A DNA stretch of 32,909 nucleotides from Chalciporus piperatus. Taxonomy: Eukaryota > Basidiomycota > Agaricomycetes > Boletales > Boletaceae. The translations under genes were made by a program, and so were the position numbers. The stretch is taken from assembly GCA_038093975.1 (NCBI GenBank), contig JBBPTG010000258.1:1-32909 (forward strand), given 5' to 3'. The stretch's first letter is position 1. Every line of letters begins with the position of its first letter. A model generated the notes under the pieces. The model worked only from the letters and a program-made list of their open reading frames with translations, ran no database searches and had not been told where the DNA came from. Positions 8,291 through 17,630 of the stretch are shown piece by piece.

Positions 8291-9368
8291 GCTCGAACCC
8301 CGGTAAGAGGGTGCGAGAGGAGGCAGCTGAGAAAGCTGCAGAAGCTAAGTAAGGGGCAAGGAAACCGAGGAATACGAGGCTAACCTCGAGAAGCAGAAGC
8401 TGGCAAGGCTGAGGAAAATAGCAGGGTGAAATCTAAACCAGGGGCTACCTGGTTAAGCAAGGAGACGAGGTTTGAAACCTGCAAGTCATCCGAAAAGTCG
8501 ACGCCTTTCGAGGCTTCTGCAAAAATAGACCGCATGTAGGCAGCCTGTTCGTCCGCAGGCTCGGCTGCCGAACGGCGCAAAATTTTAATTCGATCTAAGA
8601 CCGAAGATAAAGGAATGCGGGATGAACCGTCTGGGGCAGCCGACGGGCCCGCAGCGGTGAGCAAAGAGGAGGAGGGGGGGGGGCCAGAGCAGAGCCTACG
8701 CCAAAGTGGTTACGAGTAGGAGGGGGCCGGGAAGCGACTGAGGCAAAGGAAGGGACGGAAAGGTAGGCCGAAGAGGGCCTGGCAAATTTGCCGGGGGGAA
8801 AGGAAGGGAAGAGGGAGCGATCTGCCGGGCCGGGTTGACCCGGACCCGACAAGGACGACACAGGGGGCAGGGTAAAGTTGACACGAGGTTTGTCAGGAAT
8901 GCGAGAGGACGAAGCCTCGGGGGGGGAAGCAACTTCCTTTTCCTTACCTTTCCTGGACTTCTTCTTGGGCACCGCCACAGGTGAACCTTCAGAGGAAGCC
9001 ATGGATCGAGAACGAATACCCCCTGCGAAGGTGCGAGGAGGGGGAAAGGAAAGCCCTTGGAAGGACCGGTAAGAGTCGTCTGTCGCAGGTTGGACAGCAA
9101 CACGAGGAAACCCCGAGAATTCGGCATAGGAAGCAAGATCATCACCAGATGGAGCCGGGGAATCGTGAGGCGAAGGAAGGGGAGACGCTGGAGCACTGGG
9201 AATTGGGGACGAAGGAGCGGTGAGGGCTGCGCGATCTATCAGATCAAGGACAGATGGCTTAGACTTAGCAGGAACGCCAGGGGCTAATGTAGAGCCGCCG
9301 GCTGGAGCCAAAGAGGCACCGCTGTCGGGTACAGCTGTCGTAATCTTATTACGGCGTGACACAACCAT
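7419..9368 (-). pseudogene. gag: gag-like ORF of Ngaro-like copy 1, frame-broken
   Basis: Starts at ATG 9368 (MVVSRRNKITTAV). The first frame runs through a Pro/Ser-rich region to 8595. Sequence after a run of ten G (8674-8683 on the plus strand) continues in another frame (SSVLDRIKILRR, FAEASKGVDFSDDL), so one base is probably gained or lost there. A 40-nt GTTAGC...ACTTAG segment at 8384-8345 would join this frame exactly to the C-terminal frame that holds MDEKEEL and ends at 7419. The C-terminal part has Cys-rich zinc-knuckle-like motifs CIFCGALGC and CSRCGARHSAQEC. The protein should package element RNA. A sequencing error in the G run would make it intact; otherwise it is a pseudogene. 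Confidence 0.65.
8674..8683 (-). other. gag: Ten-G homopolymer at the gag frame switch
   Basis: A run of ten G on the plus strand (poly-Pro codons on the coding strand) exactly where the gag frame changes. Confidence 0.7.
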
Positions 9369-9444
9369 CTGAAAGACGATGAATGACGGCACGAAAGAAT
9401 GATGAGTGAAAGGATGGTATGGAGGGAAACTTTTGGACAAAGAA

Positions 9445-9597
9445 CGAGACAAAGGCTTCAGATGGATGCTTGGATGGGCTCCAACGTCGTGATGAGAGAG
9501 ATGCCAACGCGTCCCAAGACGCGTTTCGAAGTCACGTCGTCGGAGCCTGAAAAGCGGCATCCGGACCGTTCGTGCCTCTCTCAGCGGATGCCTCGCT
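9445..9597 (-). repeat. Split direct repeat A1
   Basis: 5' terminal repeat of the Ngaro-like element, 153 bp, near-identical to A2 at 4145-4297. It ends 76 bp upstream of the gag start. Confidence 0.9.
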
Positions 9598-10695
9598 GAC
9601 AGTGGTAGTGGAGCAGCCGTTGTTGTAAACTTTGGCCATACTTTCATGGTAACGGCCAGTGGACGTGTTGACTGATGTCCTGGCAATGGCCAATGCCCGT
9701 TTAGATAGCCAGCTATAGGCAGCCTGTACAGCCGCTGTTTTAATTACATAAGCTGGCAGTGAAGTCTTTTTGGTCACATGAGCAGGCACAGGAGAGCATA
9801 GGGGTAGGCCGCTTCAATAATGATTACATAAGCAGCCCAGAAGTGGTCAGGTACAATTAAATGTCACCATCACTGCTTCTTTGCATCCATTTTGGGATAT
9901 CTCCTAAAGATATGTTGTCACCACAATAAAATCAGTACAGCTGCTCTCCCATGCTGTCCCTGTACCCAGGGGGTTGTGTATATAGTATATATATCATAAT
10001 ACATTGTTTGCCTTATGTAATAGATGCTCTGCAGTCCAATAGAATGGTGCTATCAAAATAGGGGTGAAAAACAAAAACATATTTGCTTTTTTGACATATT
10101 TGACATATGGCCTTGCAAAGTACATGCCCAGGCACTCTTCATATGTTCTACATACATATCAAAAGCCCAAGGGGCTGGGTGGCAAGCTGGCAAAGATAGC
10201 ACATTCTCCCCCTGACCCCCTTTAGGCTCTGGCAGGGTTTGCTGCTGTCAGGAATGGTTTTGTAGGGTTGGGGCTTCATCAAACACATTATAGGCTTGGG
10301 TTCTATCAATCCTAGCCCTTCCCAATCCTGCTCAGAGCATGGCAGGGCACATTTTTCACTTTTGGTAGATAGGAGTATATAAATTGATCCAGACATATTT
10401 ACAGGGAGATGGCTATATGGACATGGAGTATATATTGTACCCAATAATCCCCTACAATCCTGCAAGATTCCCACACCCTCAAATGCTATGTTGCACCTAC
10501 CACACAACTATCGAAGATTGCAACAATTTTGGGGCAATGATAGCAAACCCACCTTGTGGGTGTGGGTATGGGTATGGGTATCTGACAACCAGACCCAGAC
10601 CCAGACCCATACCCACATAGTACCCATACTCACAACCCATGTGGGTTAGCCATACCCATGATGTTCCCTAAGCAGAATGAGAACCCAAGGAGCAA
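9598..10695. other. No gene seen; AT-rich, low-complexity intergenic DNA
   Basis: No open frame with coding character. It contains TATATATA stretches near 9975 and an imperfect inverted repeat of GGGTAT and ACCCAGA/ACCCATA units at 10555-10640. May hold an old degraded element; nothing is recognisable. Confidence 0.5.
10555..10640. repeat. Inverted low-complexity repeat (GGGTAT / ACCCATA)
   Basis: GTGGGTATGGGTATGGG is followed about 20 nt later by CCCAGACCCAGACCC and ATACCCACATA, able to pair as a hairpin. Further ACCCATAC units follow to about 10660. Confidence 0.7.
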
Positions 10696-11248
10696 TGTGA
10701 AACAACTCAACTCAATCAATGAGCTAGTGCTTGCATCAGACGACATGCCCTACTAGAGCTGAGGATCAGACTAGGCAAGCAGGAGCGCTTGGCCCATGAA
10801 GTTAAAGAAGAGGAAACTCCAGGAGAACAAGACTGGGGAGCCAGTGCTTGTCAACCCGGGTTTATATACTATTGACAGTGTTTGTACATGTTGTGACTAA
10901 ACCTTAATTATATGACTAGGTATGACTAGATATGAGTCATGGCGAGTAACAGCCAATAGCGTATATGACTAGGAAGCGAGATGAGTCAGTGTGGGTCAGT
11001 ATGAGTCACGGTGAGTCATAATGAGTCATTAAGAGTCTGAGTCATGGACAGTGGGGAAAGTGCACAGCCACGTTACATAAGCGAAAGGCTAGACCTAGCT
11101 GATGTCAGCAGGTCACGTGATGTGATCTTGATAAGATAAGATAACAGAAAAGGGAGAGAAAGCGACTAAGTCCAAAAGTGAAAGAGAAACATAGTAAGTG
11201 TAGTGAAGTGTAGGAAAGACTAGGATAAGGAACTGAGTGTTCGTAACA
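10696..11248 (-). mobile_element. Probable reverse-oriented solo LTR or LTR piece
   Basis: On the minus strand it opens TGTTACGAAC (11248), like the LTR at 20434 (TGTTACGATT). It holds a cluster of TGACTCA motifs and a TATA-like AGTATATAAA at 10870-10861. The far end is uncertain; TTTCACA at about 10696 is my best guess. No flanking target duplication and no coding region were found, so the identification is tentative. Confidence 0.4.
10933..11044. promoter_or_regulatory. Cluster of six TGAGTCA (AP-1/Gcn4-type) motifs
   Basis: Exact TGAGTCA at 10933, 10982, 11002, 11012, 11022 and 11038. Three are spaced exactly 10 bp apart. TGA(G/C)TCA is the consensus for Gcn4/AP-1 bZIP factors. Inside an LTR-like piece this could be an enhancer; binding is inference. 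Confidence 0.45.
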
Positions 11249-11282
11249 CAATGAGGGTAAAAGGAAAGCAGAATAGAGCCGC

Positions 11283-11535
11283 CATCAGGAAAACGCTCTC
11301 ACTGATAATTGCATACAATAGTAGATTTTTGTTTTGTTTTTTTTGGAAAATATCATGTAATTTCTCATATTATCTGGAAATTTTGTGTCAGCTACAAGTA
11401 GCTGACCACCCTTAAGAGTATATTATCATAATAATTATACAAAACTTTTCTGAAGGTATATGTAGTCCAAAGGGTGGAAAACTGAGTGCAGCACAAGTGT
11501 ACAAAAAATGTAGTCAGTGTAGTGGAAACTGTAGC
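11283..11535 (+). mobile_element. Truncated copy of the composite TIR element
   Basis: CATCAGGAAAAC...ATAATTG..ATA.AATAGTAG and then TTTCTCATATTATC, TGTGTCAGCTACAAG and AGTAGTCCAAAGGGTGG follow the left arm of the element at 24340 closely. The GTGTAG array is reduced to about 60 bp and no right arm is seen. Confidence 0.65.
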
Positions 11536-11888
11536 AAAGTTAGTGATTCAAGGTCTAGTGGCAGAACCACAACAAGACTGATTGCTATGTGAGAATATAT
11601 AGTTTCATTTAAATCTGAGGGTACTAAACATGGCAACATAATGGAAAATAAGTAGTGTTTCAAAGTCCAGTTGCGCAACTGGTAAAAGACTGACAACTGG
11701 ACTGGACTGCAGTTGCCAGTTGCCGACATTTGAGATCAAAAGACTGCAGTTGCAACCGATGCACAGCCACCCCCTATGTATTCCCCTATTTTTCCTCATT
11801 TTTCCAGATTTTTCCTCATTTTTCTGGACCTTTATGGATGTTATTTGAGTTTTTTGATGAATATTGATGTTAGCCAATGACAATGTTA

Positions 11889-11962
11889 CAGCCGTTTTCA
11901 TCAACCTGTGGAATCGTAATAAATGTAAGATGCGCCTCGGGAACACCTGAGGCAAGACCCCG
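11889..11962 (+). repeat. Left TIR of the Tc1/mariner element
   Basis: 74 bp; pairs with 14684-14757 in inverse orientation with three mismatches. Confidence 0.9.
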
Positions 11963-12014
11963 TAACCACGTACGCTACATCCGAGTCAATCGACAACACT
12001 TGCACGCTAGTACC

Positions 12015-13040
12015 ATGGCACAACACGTGATCTCGCAGGATCTCAAGGCGCGCATCCCTATCTTTTATCTTCAGCATGACTCCAGTGTTCCGAAGATCGT
12101 CTACAACATCCTTCAAATTAGCCATCAAACTACCAGTAAAGGCATTGACTCCAAGTCGGACACTCGTCCGTTTACTCAAAAACGAGCACTTGACTTCGAG
12201 GATCTCAATTTCATCAAGTCGTTGTATCAGCAGTCCAACACCCTGTATCTGGACGAGCTGCAACAGGAGTTAGAGAGTCGTCGAGGTGTCGTAAGCTCTA
12301 TTCCGACTCTCTTTCAAACTCTTCAGTGTCTCGGCCTCTCCCGCAAACAAGTCTCCTGTCATACACTCGAGCAGAATGCTCTCAAGCGTGCTGCGTACAT
12401 GAACTACATTGCAGATCTTGCACCTGACCCGGAGATGCTGATGTTTAGTGACGAGGCTAGTAAGGATGACAGGACTCTGTGGCGGAAAATGGGGTATTCA
12501 CCCAAGGGAGTAAGATGTGTACACAGAGGATGCTTTGTTTGAGGAACACGCTACTCTATCTTGCCCGTGATGACTCTTGATGGCATCATCACCCACAACA
12601 TTGTTGAAGGTTCGGTAACAAGTTCTCGCTTTGTTCAGTTCCTTCGCGGACTCGTTGTAAGTGATTTCAATATCTTATTGGCTTCCATTGCATGTAATTT
12701 CACTGCAGATTCCATTCACAAATCTGTATCCAAGACCACGCAGTGTCCTTGTTCTCGACAACTGTCGCATTCACCATAGTGTGTTGAAGATGATGCACGT
12801 GAGTGTTTGTGTCCCTAATGACTTGATGTATAGTTGACAGGGCTTTTAGAGTGCAAGCTTGTCTTTTTACCACCTTACTCCCCAGACTATAATCCCATTC
12901 AGCAGGCATTTTCGTCTATCAAAGCTTATCTTCGCCGCCACTCTTCGGACAATACTCTCTCTGCCATTGATGTAGCATGTCATAACATCACTCCAGAGAA
13001 GGCTGAGGCATACTTTCGTGCATCTGGATATATAGCTTAG
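12015..13040 (+). pseudogene. Tc1/mariner-type DDE transposase, inactivated
   Basis: Start ATG 12015 (CC-ATG-G context, MAQHVISQDL). Three exons: 12015-12656, 12709-12798 and 12834-13040, joined in frame by a 52-nt intron (12657-12708) and a short 35-nt intron (12799-12833, branch-like CTAATGAC). An N-terminal HTH-like region (about 1-110) precedes the DDE domain. The catalytic landmarks are FSDEASKDDRTLWRK (first Asp), VLVLDNCRIHH (second Asp) and LPPYSPDYNPIQQAF. In the family the third acidic residue is the Glu of NPIE; here it is Gln. An in-frame TGA at 12540-12542 breaks the protein just before GTRYSILPVMTLDG. So the copy has two independent defects. It would excise and insert the element at TA sites. 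Confidence 0.8.
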
Positions 13041-13066
13041 TCGATTTGCAAATGTAATTACGAGGT

Positions 13067-14622
13067 TCAGAAGGGATAATCAACTTCGCCAGCTTCGTTG
13101 GCTATGTCCTCGCCTCCATCATCAACCAAATAACCAGCAGGAACCGGAAGCCAAGTTTTATGATCCTCTGCAAAGTAATAGAGAGAATAGTCTGCACCTG
13201 CACTTTTTCCATCATCACCGTGACCATCACCAACCTTCATAGGAGGACCAGAGAAGCGAGAGGCACCTAGCGCTTCTCGTACACGACCATCTTCGGCTGT
13301 ATCATGGTGGTGACTGAGGTGTTAGTATCCGCTCGTTTGCGCTTTACATCTGGTCCATGCCACCATTTTCGAGAGCCCTCTTTCAAGCGAATGGTGTCAC
13401 CAATAGAGATACCTACGTCAAGCAACACCTTGTTATCAAGCTTGTCAAGGATATCTGGGCCCACACTGAGATTGCGCAATGGACCAGTGTAGACAGTAGC
13501 ATTCCGAACACCAAGGGCAGATTCAGCATATTCCAGAAAGTGGGGGAGCTTGGACGGAGAGGGAATAGGAGAAGAATCCTCAGGCTGAGGTGACTCCGGA
13601 CGACGAATTGGAGTCGCAGGTACGGAAGGTAGCTCAGACTTGGAGGGGGATTGCGTAGTAGAGGTTCCTTTAGCGAGATCACGGTAAACGTTGAGAAGTA
13701 AAACAGACATGAGGTCTCAAAGCTCGTTGCTTACATTCCCATCATTCTGGGATGATGTGGGAAGGATGGCCTGAGGAGCACAGCACAAATGAGCCTGCTT
13801 GGATAGTGGGTCAAGGCTTCAGTATTCGGCGGATTGTCAACATCTGCCTTCGACATCCACTAATATGTTTGCAATGTAAGTGCTTCTTCATGATGTAGAA
13901 AATACACTTACCCATGCTCGAGCCCACTCCTTGATCATATATAGTGACAGCGGTAACTTTGTCCCGTCCTTGAAGATATATGTGAATCCATCTTCCCGAG
14001 GGTTTCGCCACTTGTTCTCGATGTCGATGCGCTTCTGTGCAAGGTCCCGGTCAAGTTCAGACAGAGCATCAGTACTCTAGGGATGTCAATTATCTTATTT
14101 TTGCTTGGCCAGTGTACACGTACCGCTTCGACATCAGATTCAGAAAGATCGGAAGTGTTGGAAGACTGGCGAGGAAGCTTCGCGACGACATTCATATCAA
14201 CAAACACCTTGACTTTGGAAGGCTTCTCAGAAGTCAGCTTCTCCACGAAGCTCTTGAAGTCCGCAAATGTGTCAACATCAATAGCATCCTTTTGACTGTG
14301 AGCATGGACTCGAAGTTAGCTTTGAACTACTGGATGGAAAAGATCTACTGTACGGCTTGGATGGTGGATACAAATACTTGAAGTTATAGGCTTTTTTCTC
14401 GGTTATCTTGTATTCATCGTGATCATGTGTTGTGAGTAGTGCGTGAAGAAATTCAATGTAGCCGTGCGATGTCGCAGCCACAGCGAGATTGGCTTCTTTC
14501 AACTTGCTAATCTTGTCTCGCTTCTTCGTTTTGGAGGATTTTGAAGCAGGAGAATATGTAGTAAGGTTTATCAGGAAGATAGCTGTGAGATTGGAAGCCT
14601 CAGAAGCCGTAGAGTCTGTCAT
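13067..14622 (-). pseudogene. Second gene of the Tc1/mariner element, unknown function, broken
   Basis: Spliced minus-strand gene starting MTDSTASEASNL. Exons 14622-14354, 14295-14124, 14076-13912 and from 13859 on; introns 58, 47 and 52 nt with GTAC/GTAAG donors, all keeping frame. It contains DVDTFADFKSFVEKL, DIENKWRNPREDG and, at the end, ADYSLYYFAEDHKTWLPVPA, stopping at TGA 13069-13067. The reading frame is broken by a shift near 13770-13790, a TGA at 13719-13717 in front of DLMSVLLLNVYRDL, and a shift near 13262-13275 after MVVYEKR. I do not recognise a domain. Its place inside the TIRs, convergent with the transposase, makes it an accessory protein of the element. Confidence 0.6.
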
Positions 14623-14683
14623 CGTGACGAGCAGGATCTCAGGCTGTCATCGCAGTCTAAGCTTGCACACTGCCAGAATCTTT

Positions 14684-14757
14684 CGGGGTCTTGCCTCGGG
14701 TGTTCCCGAGGCGCGTCTTACATTTCTTACGATTCCACAGGTTGATGAAAACGGCTG
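14684..14757 (-). repeat. Right TIR of the Tc1/mariner element
   Basis: Inverse partner of 11889-11962, followed by TA at 14758-14759. Confidence 0.9.
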
Positions 14758-15166
14758 TAACATGTCATAGAATTCATTCAATCATGTATATACACTCTCT
14801 AAGTTACGTATTTATCTATATATCATTAGTCTGCATTGAGAATTGAGTCTAGAATTGGTCTTGACTTCACACGTGACTTGATAATATCTGATGTATCACT
14901 ATAAAAAACATGCTGATTTGAAATGCTCATATCTTTATAGCGTGCGAACCGTTTAGCTTGACCCAGGAATTGATTTATAGCCAGGAACCGGTACTATTCT
15001 TGGTTTCTCCCACGCTAAGCGACAAACCGGTTGCAACCGCCAAAAGACTGGTTTTTATCGGTTTTGGTCCAGTCTTTTTGAATTAATTAATTAAAAAAAC
15101 TGGTCTCGGTCCAGTCGCCTTCCTAATAAGGAAGAAAACCGGACCGGACTGGACTTTAAAACACTA

Positions 15167-15379
15167 ACCAGCAGGCGTCGAGGCGATGCTGGAGCCGGCG
15201 ACAGGCAAGCTGAGGCTTGAGTTACCTTTGGGCGCTTGGCGAGACTTCTTCACGGGTGGGGCTGTGACATGGCACGAGTCCCAGCTATGTCCGAGCTCGT
15301 GCCTCGCCCTCAGACCCTCATCATCAGCGAAAGAATAGTCAATTTTTCACTCAGAAATGAATCAAATGGCACTTATTTT
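15167..15379 (-). other. Inverted 213-bp segment carrying the 5' part of Ngaro-2 gag
   Basis: Lies between oppositely oriented MITE copies A and B. Its right end CTTATTTT is the reverse complement of the sequence left of copy A (AAAATAAG), and its left end ACCAGCAG is the reverse complement, with two transitions, of the sequence right of copy B (CCGCCGGT). Flipped, it reads KKSRQAPKGNSSLSLPVAG and continues in frame into the gag that begins at 16060. This is best explained by recombination between the two MITEs. Confidence 0.75.
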
Positions 15380-16059
15380 GAGTGTTTAAAAGTCCGGTCC
15401 AGTCCAATCTTTTTCCTTTTTTAGGAAGGTGACCGGACTGAGACCAGTTTTTTTAATTAATTAATTCGTTAGGACTAGATCAAAACCGATAAAAACCGGT
15501 CTTTTGGCGGTTGCAACTGGTTGCAACTGGTTTTACGCTTAACGTGGGAGAAATCGAAAATAGTACCTGCTCCTGGCTATAAATCGGTCCCTGGGTCAAG
15601 CGAAACGGTTCACACACTATAAAGATATGAGCATTTCAAATCAGCATGTTTTTTGTAGTGATACATCAGATATTATCAAGTCACGTGTGAAGTCAAGACC
15701 AATCCTAGACTCAATTCTCAATGCAGACTAATGATATATAGATAAACATGTAACTCAGAGAGTGTATATACATGATTGAATGAATTCTATGACATGTTAA
15801 TCAACATTGTCATTGGCTAACATCAATATTCATCAAAACACTCAAATAACATCCATAAAGGTCCAGAAAAATCAGGAAGAATAGGGAAATACATAGGGGA
15901 TGGCTGTGCATCGGTTGCAACCGGTCTTTTTTCGGTTGCAACTGCAGTCTTTTGATCTCAAATGCTGGCAACCGGCAACTGCAGTCCAGTTGCGATCAGT
16001 TGTGGTCCAGTCCAGTTGCCAGTCTTCGTACCAGTTGCCAACTGGACTTCAAAACACTA
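15380..16059 (+). mobile_element. hAT-like MITE copy B
   Basis: 680 bp from GAGTGTTTAAAAGTCCGGTC (first base T to G) to CTGGACTTCAAAACACTA. It has AATTAATTAATT tracts near the left end and internal alternations of CAACCGG and CAACTGG. No protein is encoded; the open frame across it continues into gag only by chance. Confidence 0.8.
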
Positions 16060-16070
16060 CCGCCGGTCCC

Positions 16071-17630
16071 ATGGCCTCTCTCCCAGTTTCCACGCCCACT
16101 GGTTCTCTAGCCTCGTCTGCAGCGGCCTCCTCAAGCTCGCCAAAAAAGACAAGCTCGCCAAAGAAAATTTCGTCCACACCCATGTCCGTCTCTCTGACGC
16201 CGGGTCCAGCACAAGTAAATAAGGGTAAAGCAAAGGCTTCATCTCCTCCAGCACCTCCTGCTATCACTGTCGCTCCAGTTACTCCTGCTATCACTATCGC
16301 TCCCGCTACCCCTGGAGCTCCCTTCTCCATCAATACCTCATTCTCTCCACCTGCAGCTACATCCACGCCTCGAGCTCTCTCCCCCAAGGAGCTCCAAGCT
16401 GTGCTCCTTTCTCTTCTTGGCCTTTCTGGCCCTTCTCCTGCCATTGTGGCCCCTTCTTCTTCCAGATTCCTTCCTACTTCCTCTCGTGAGCATCTTCTCT
16501 TACGCTCCTATCTTCTTGCCGTTCTCTTTGCACATCTTCTACTTTCACACCATCTTCCTGGCATCCTCTTCATGAGCTCTTCACGTGCTGACAATTTCTC
16601 TTGTTCAGCGTCTTCCTCTCGTGATCTTATCTCAAATCCTGCGCAACTTTTGAGCCTCGTCTCGCGCTCTCGCGCACCACCCCTTTGCGTTCCCCCTGTT
16701 TCTGGGCTTGCTCATCTCATCTCCCCAGACGATCTCATTGATCACCCCCACATCATCAGGCTTTTCCGTGAGGGTTGGGTCACTCATATCCCCATTCACT
16801 GCCTCGCCACGGCTTCCTCCCGTGCGCTCCTCCACTTCACCAGTGAGCCTCCGGCGGTCAAGGAGGACGATGAGTACCTCATGTCCACGGATGAATATCG
16901 TGAAGCAGCAGCAATCTTTCCTCGTCTAATCCGCGTGCATCTCTCCTCCGCCAGTGCGGGTGTGATCGCTGATGCCTTCCAGAAGCACTTTGTGAGCATC
17001 ACTTCCTCCCATAACTTCACCCAGGACTTCAAGATGATCTGGTGTGCATACTGCATCCGCCTTCGCATGACCTACTACCAAAACTCGGGGGTGTTTAACC
17101 CCAGGGACCACCATGTAGACCTCTTCAAGTTCTGCGCTCAGCAGTTTGAACTGAGGAAGTGTTCCTCCCTCGAGGCGCGTCTTCAACTCCTGGAGTCTCG
17201 CAACTCCTTTCGCGGCTCAGGAGCAGGTCCGTCCTCGTCTACCTCAGCCTCCTTCTTTGGCACATCTGGGAGCTCGTCGAGCGCCACTGGCAGTTCGTCC
17301 TCCCGCACATTCGCTTTTGCACCCTCAATCTCCACATCCGGTGCCAGTCGTTCTGGACTGCATGCTTCTTTTCCCTACTCCGTCGACAGGCACAGTAAGT
17401 GCTTTGTCTGCCTCGGTCCCCACCTCACCAAGGAGTGCCCTACCTTCTCTAACGGCTGGGTTTCACGCAATCCCAAGGGCATCTGGATCGACGCCCAGGG
17501 TCGCTCGTACTGCTACAGTTGGAATGGGGTTTGAGGCTGCCCTGTCGCCGCCAATGCATGCAAGCATTGCCACTCATGCTCCGTCTGTGGTTCGGGTGAT
17601 CACAATGCCCAGACCCATCCTTCCGCCTGA
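16071..17630 (+). pseudogene. gag: gag-like ORF of Ngaro-like copy 2
   Basis: Reads MASLPVSTPTGSLASS from 16071, although the true N-terminus lies in the inverted segment 15167-15379. A Ser/Pro-rich first half is followed by a conserved block (IIRLFREGWVTHIPIHCLA, FKFCAQQFELRKCSS) that matches the copy 1 C-terminal part (VEALQGGWRVHIPLSSLAS). Zinc-knuckle-like motifs are CFVCLGPHLTKEC and, beyond an in-frame TGA at 17532-17534, CSVCGSGDHNAQTH; the frame then ends at TGA 17628-17630. In copy 1 this place is open (Lys), so the TGA is a disabling change. Confidence 0.7.

Larger units (their letters stand above)
3886..9597 (-). mobile_element. Ngaro/PAT-like tyrosine-recombinase retrotransposon, copy 1
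   Basis: Reading on the minus strand the order is A1 repeat, gag, RT/RNase H, tyrosine recombinase, B1, A2, B2. The two A copies (153 bp) and two B copies (100 bp) each differ at about one position. A1...B1-A2-B2 is the split direct repeat layout described for PAT and Ngaro elements, which insert as circular DNA through a tyrosine recombinase rather than an integrase and so need not make target duplications. Ngaro elements are known from Agaricomycetes. RT/RNase H and YR look intact; gag has one apparent frameshift in a ten-G run. Low divergence between repeats suggests fairly recent insertion. Confidence 0.85.
11889..14757 (+). mobile_element. Tc1/mariner-type transposon with 74-bp TIRs
   Basis: Begins CAGCCGTTTTCATCAACCTG and ends with its reverse complement. 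The terminal inverted repeats are 74 bp with three mismatches. TA flanks both ends (11887-11888 and 14758-14759), the Tc1/mariner target duplication. The inserted-into sequence CAATGT/ACATGTC is seen nearly intact in copy B at 15789-15815. Two convergent genes lie inside: a DDE transposase (plus) and an unknown protein (minus). Both carry disabling changes. Confidence 0.88.
11653..15166 (-). mobile_element. hAT-like MITE copy A, split by a Tc1/mariner element
   Basis: Ends are TAGTGTTTCAAAGTCCAG and CTGGACTTTAAAACACTA, the same terminal inverted repeats as copies B and C. Removing the inner element leaves about 640 bp collinear (reverse orientation) with the 680-bp copies at 15380 and 18505. 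The left flank AAAATAAG does not match its own right flank but is the exact reverse complement of the left flank of copy B, which points to an inversion. It has no coding capacity of its own. Confidence 0.8.

Noticed and set aside
10148..10507. 119-codon minus-strand frame
   Set aside because: No motif, no splice context and low-complexity surroundings; probably chance.
11653..15166. One 3.5-kb autonomous hAT or Tc1 element
   Set aside because: The transposase is bounded by its own TA-flanked 74-bp TIRs, and the remaining 640 bp match non-coding MITE copies.
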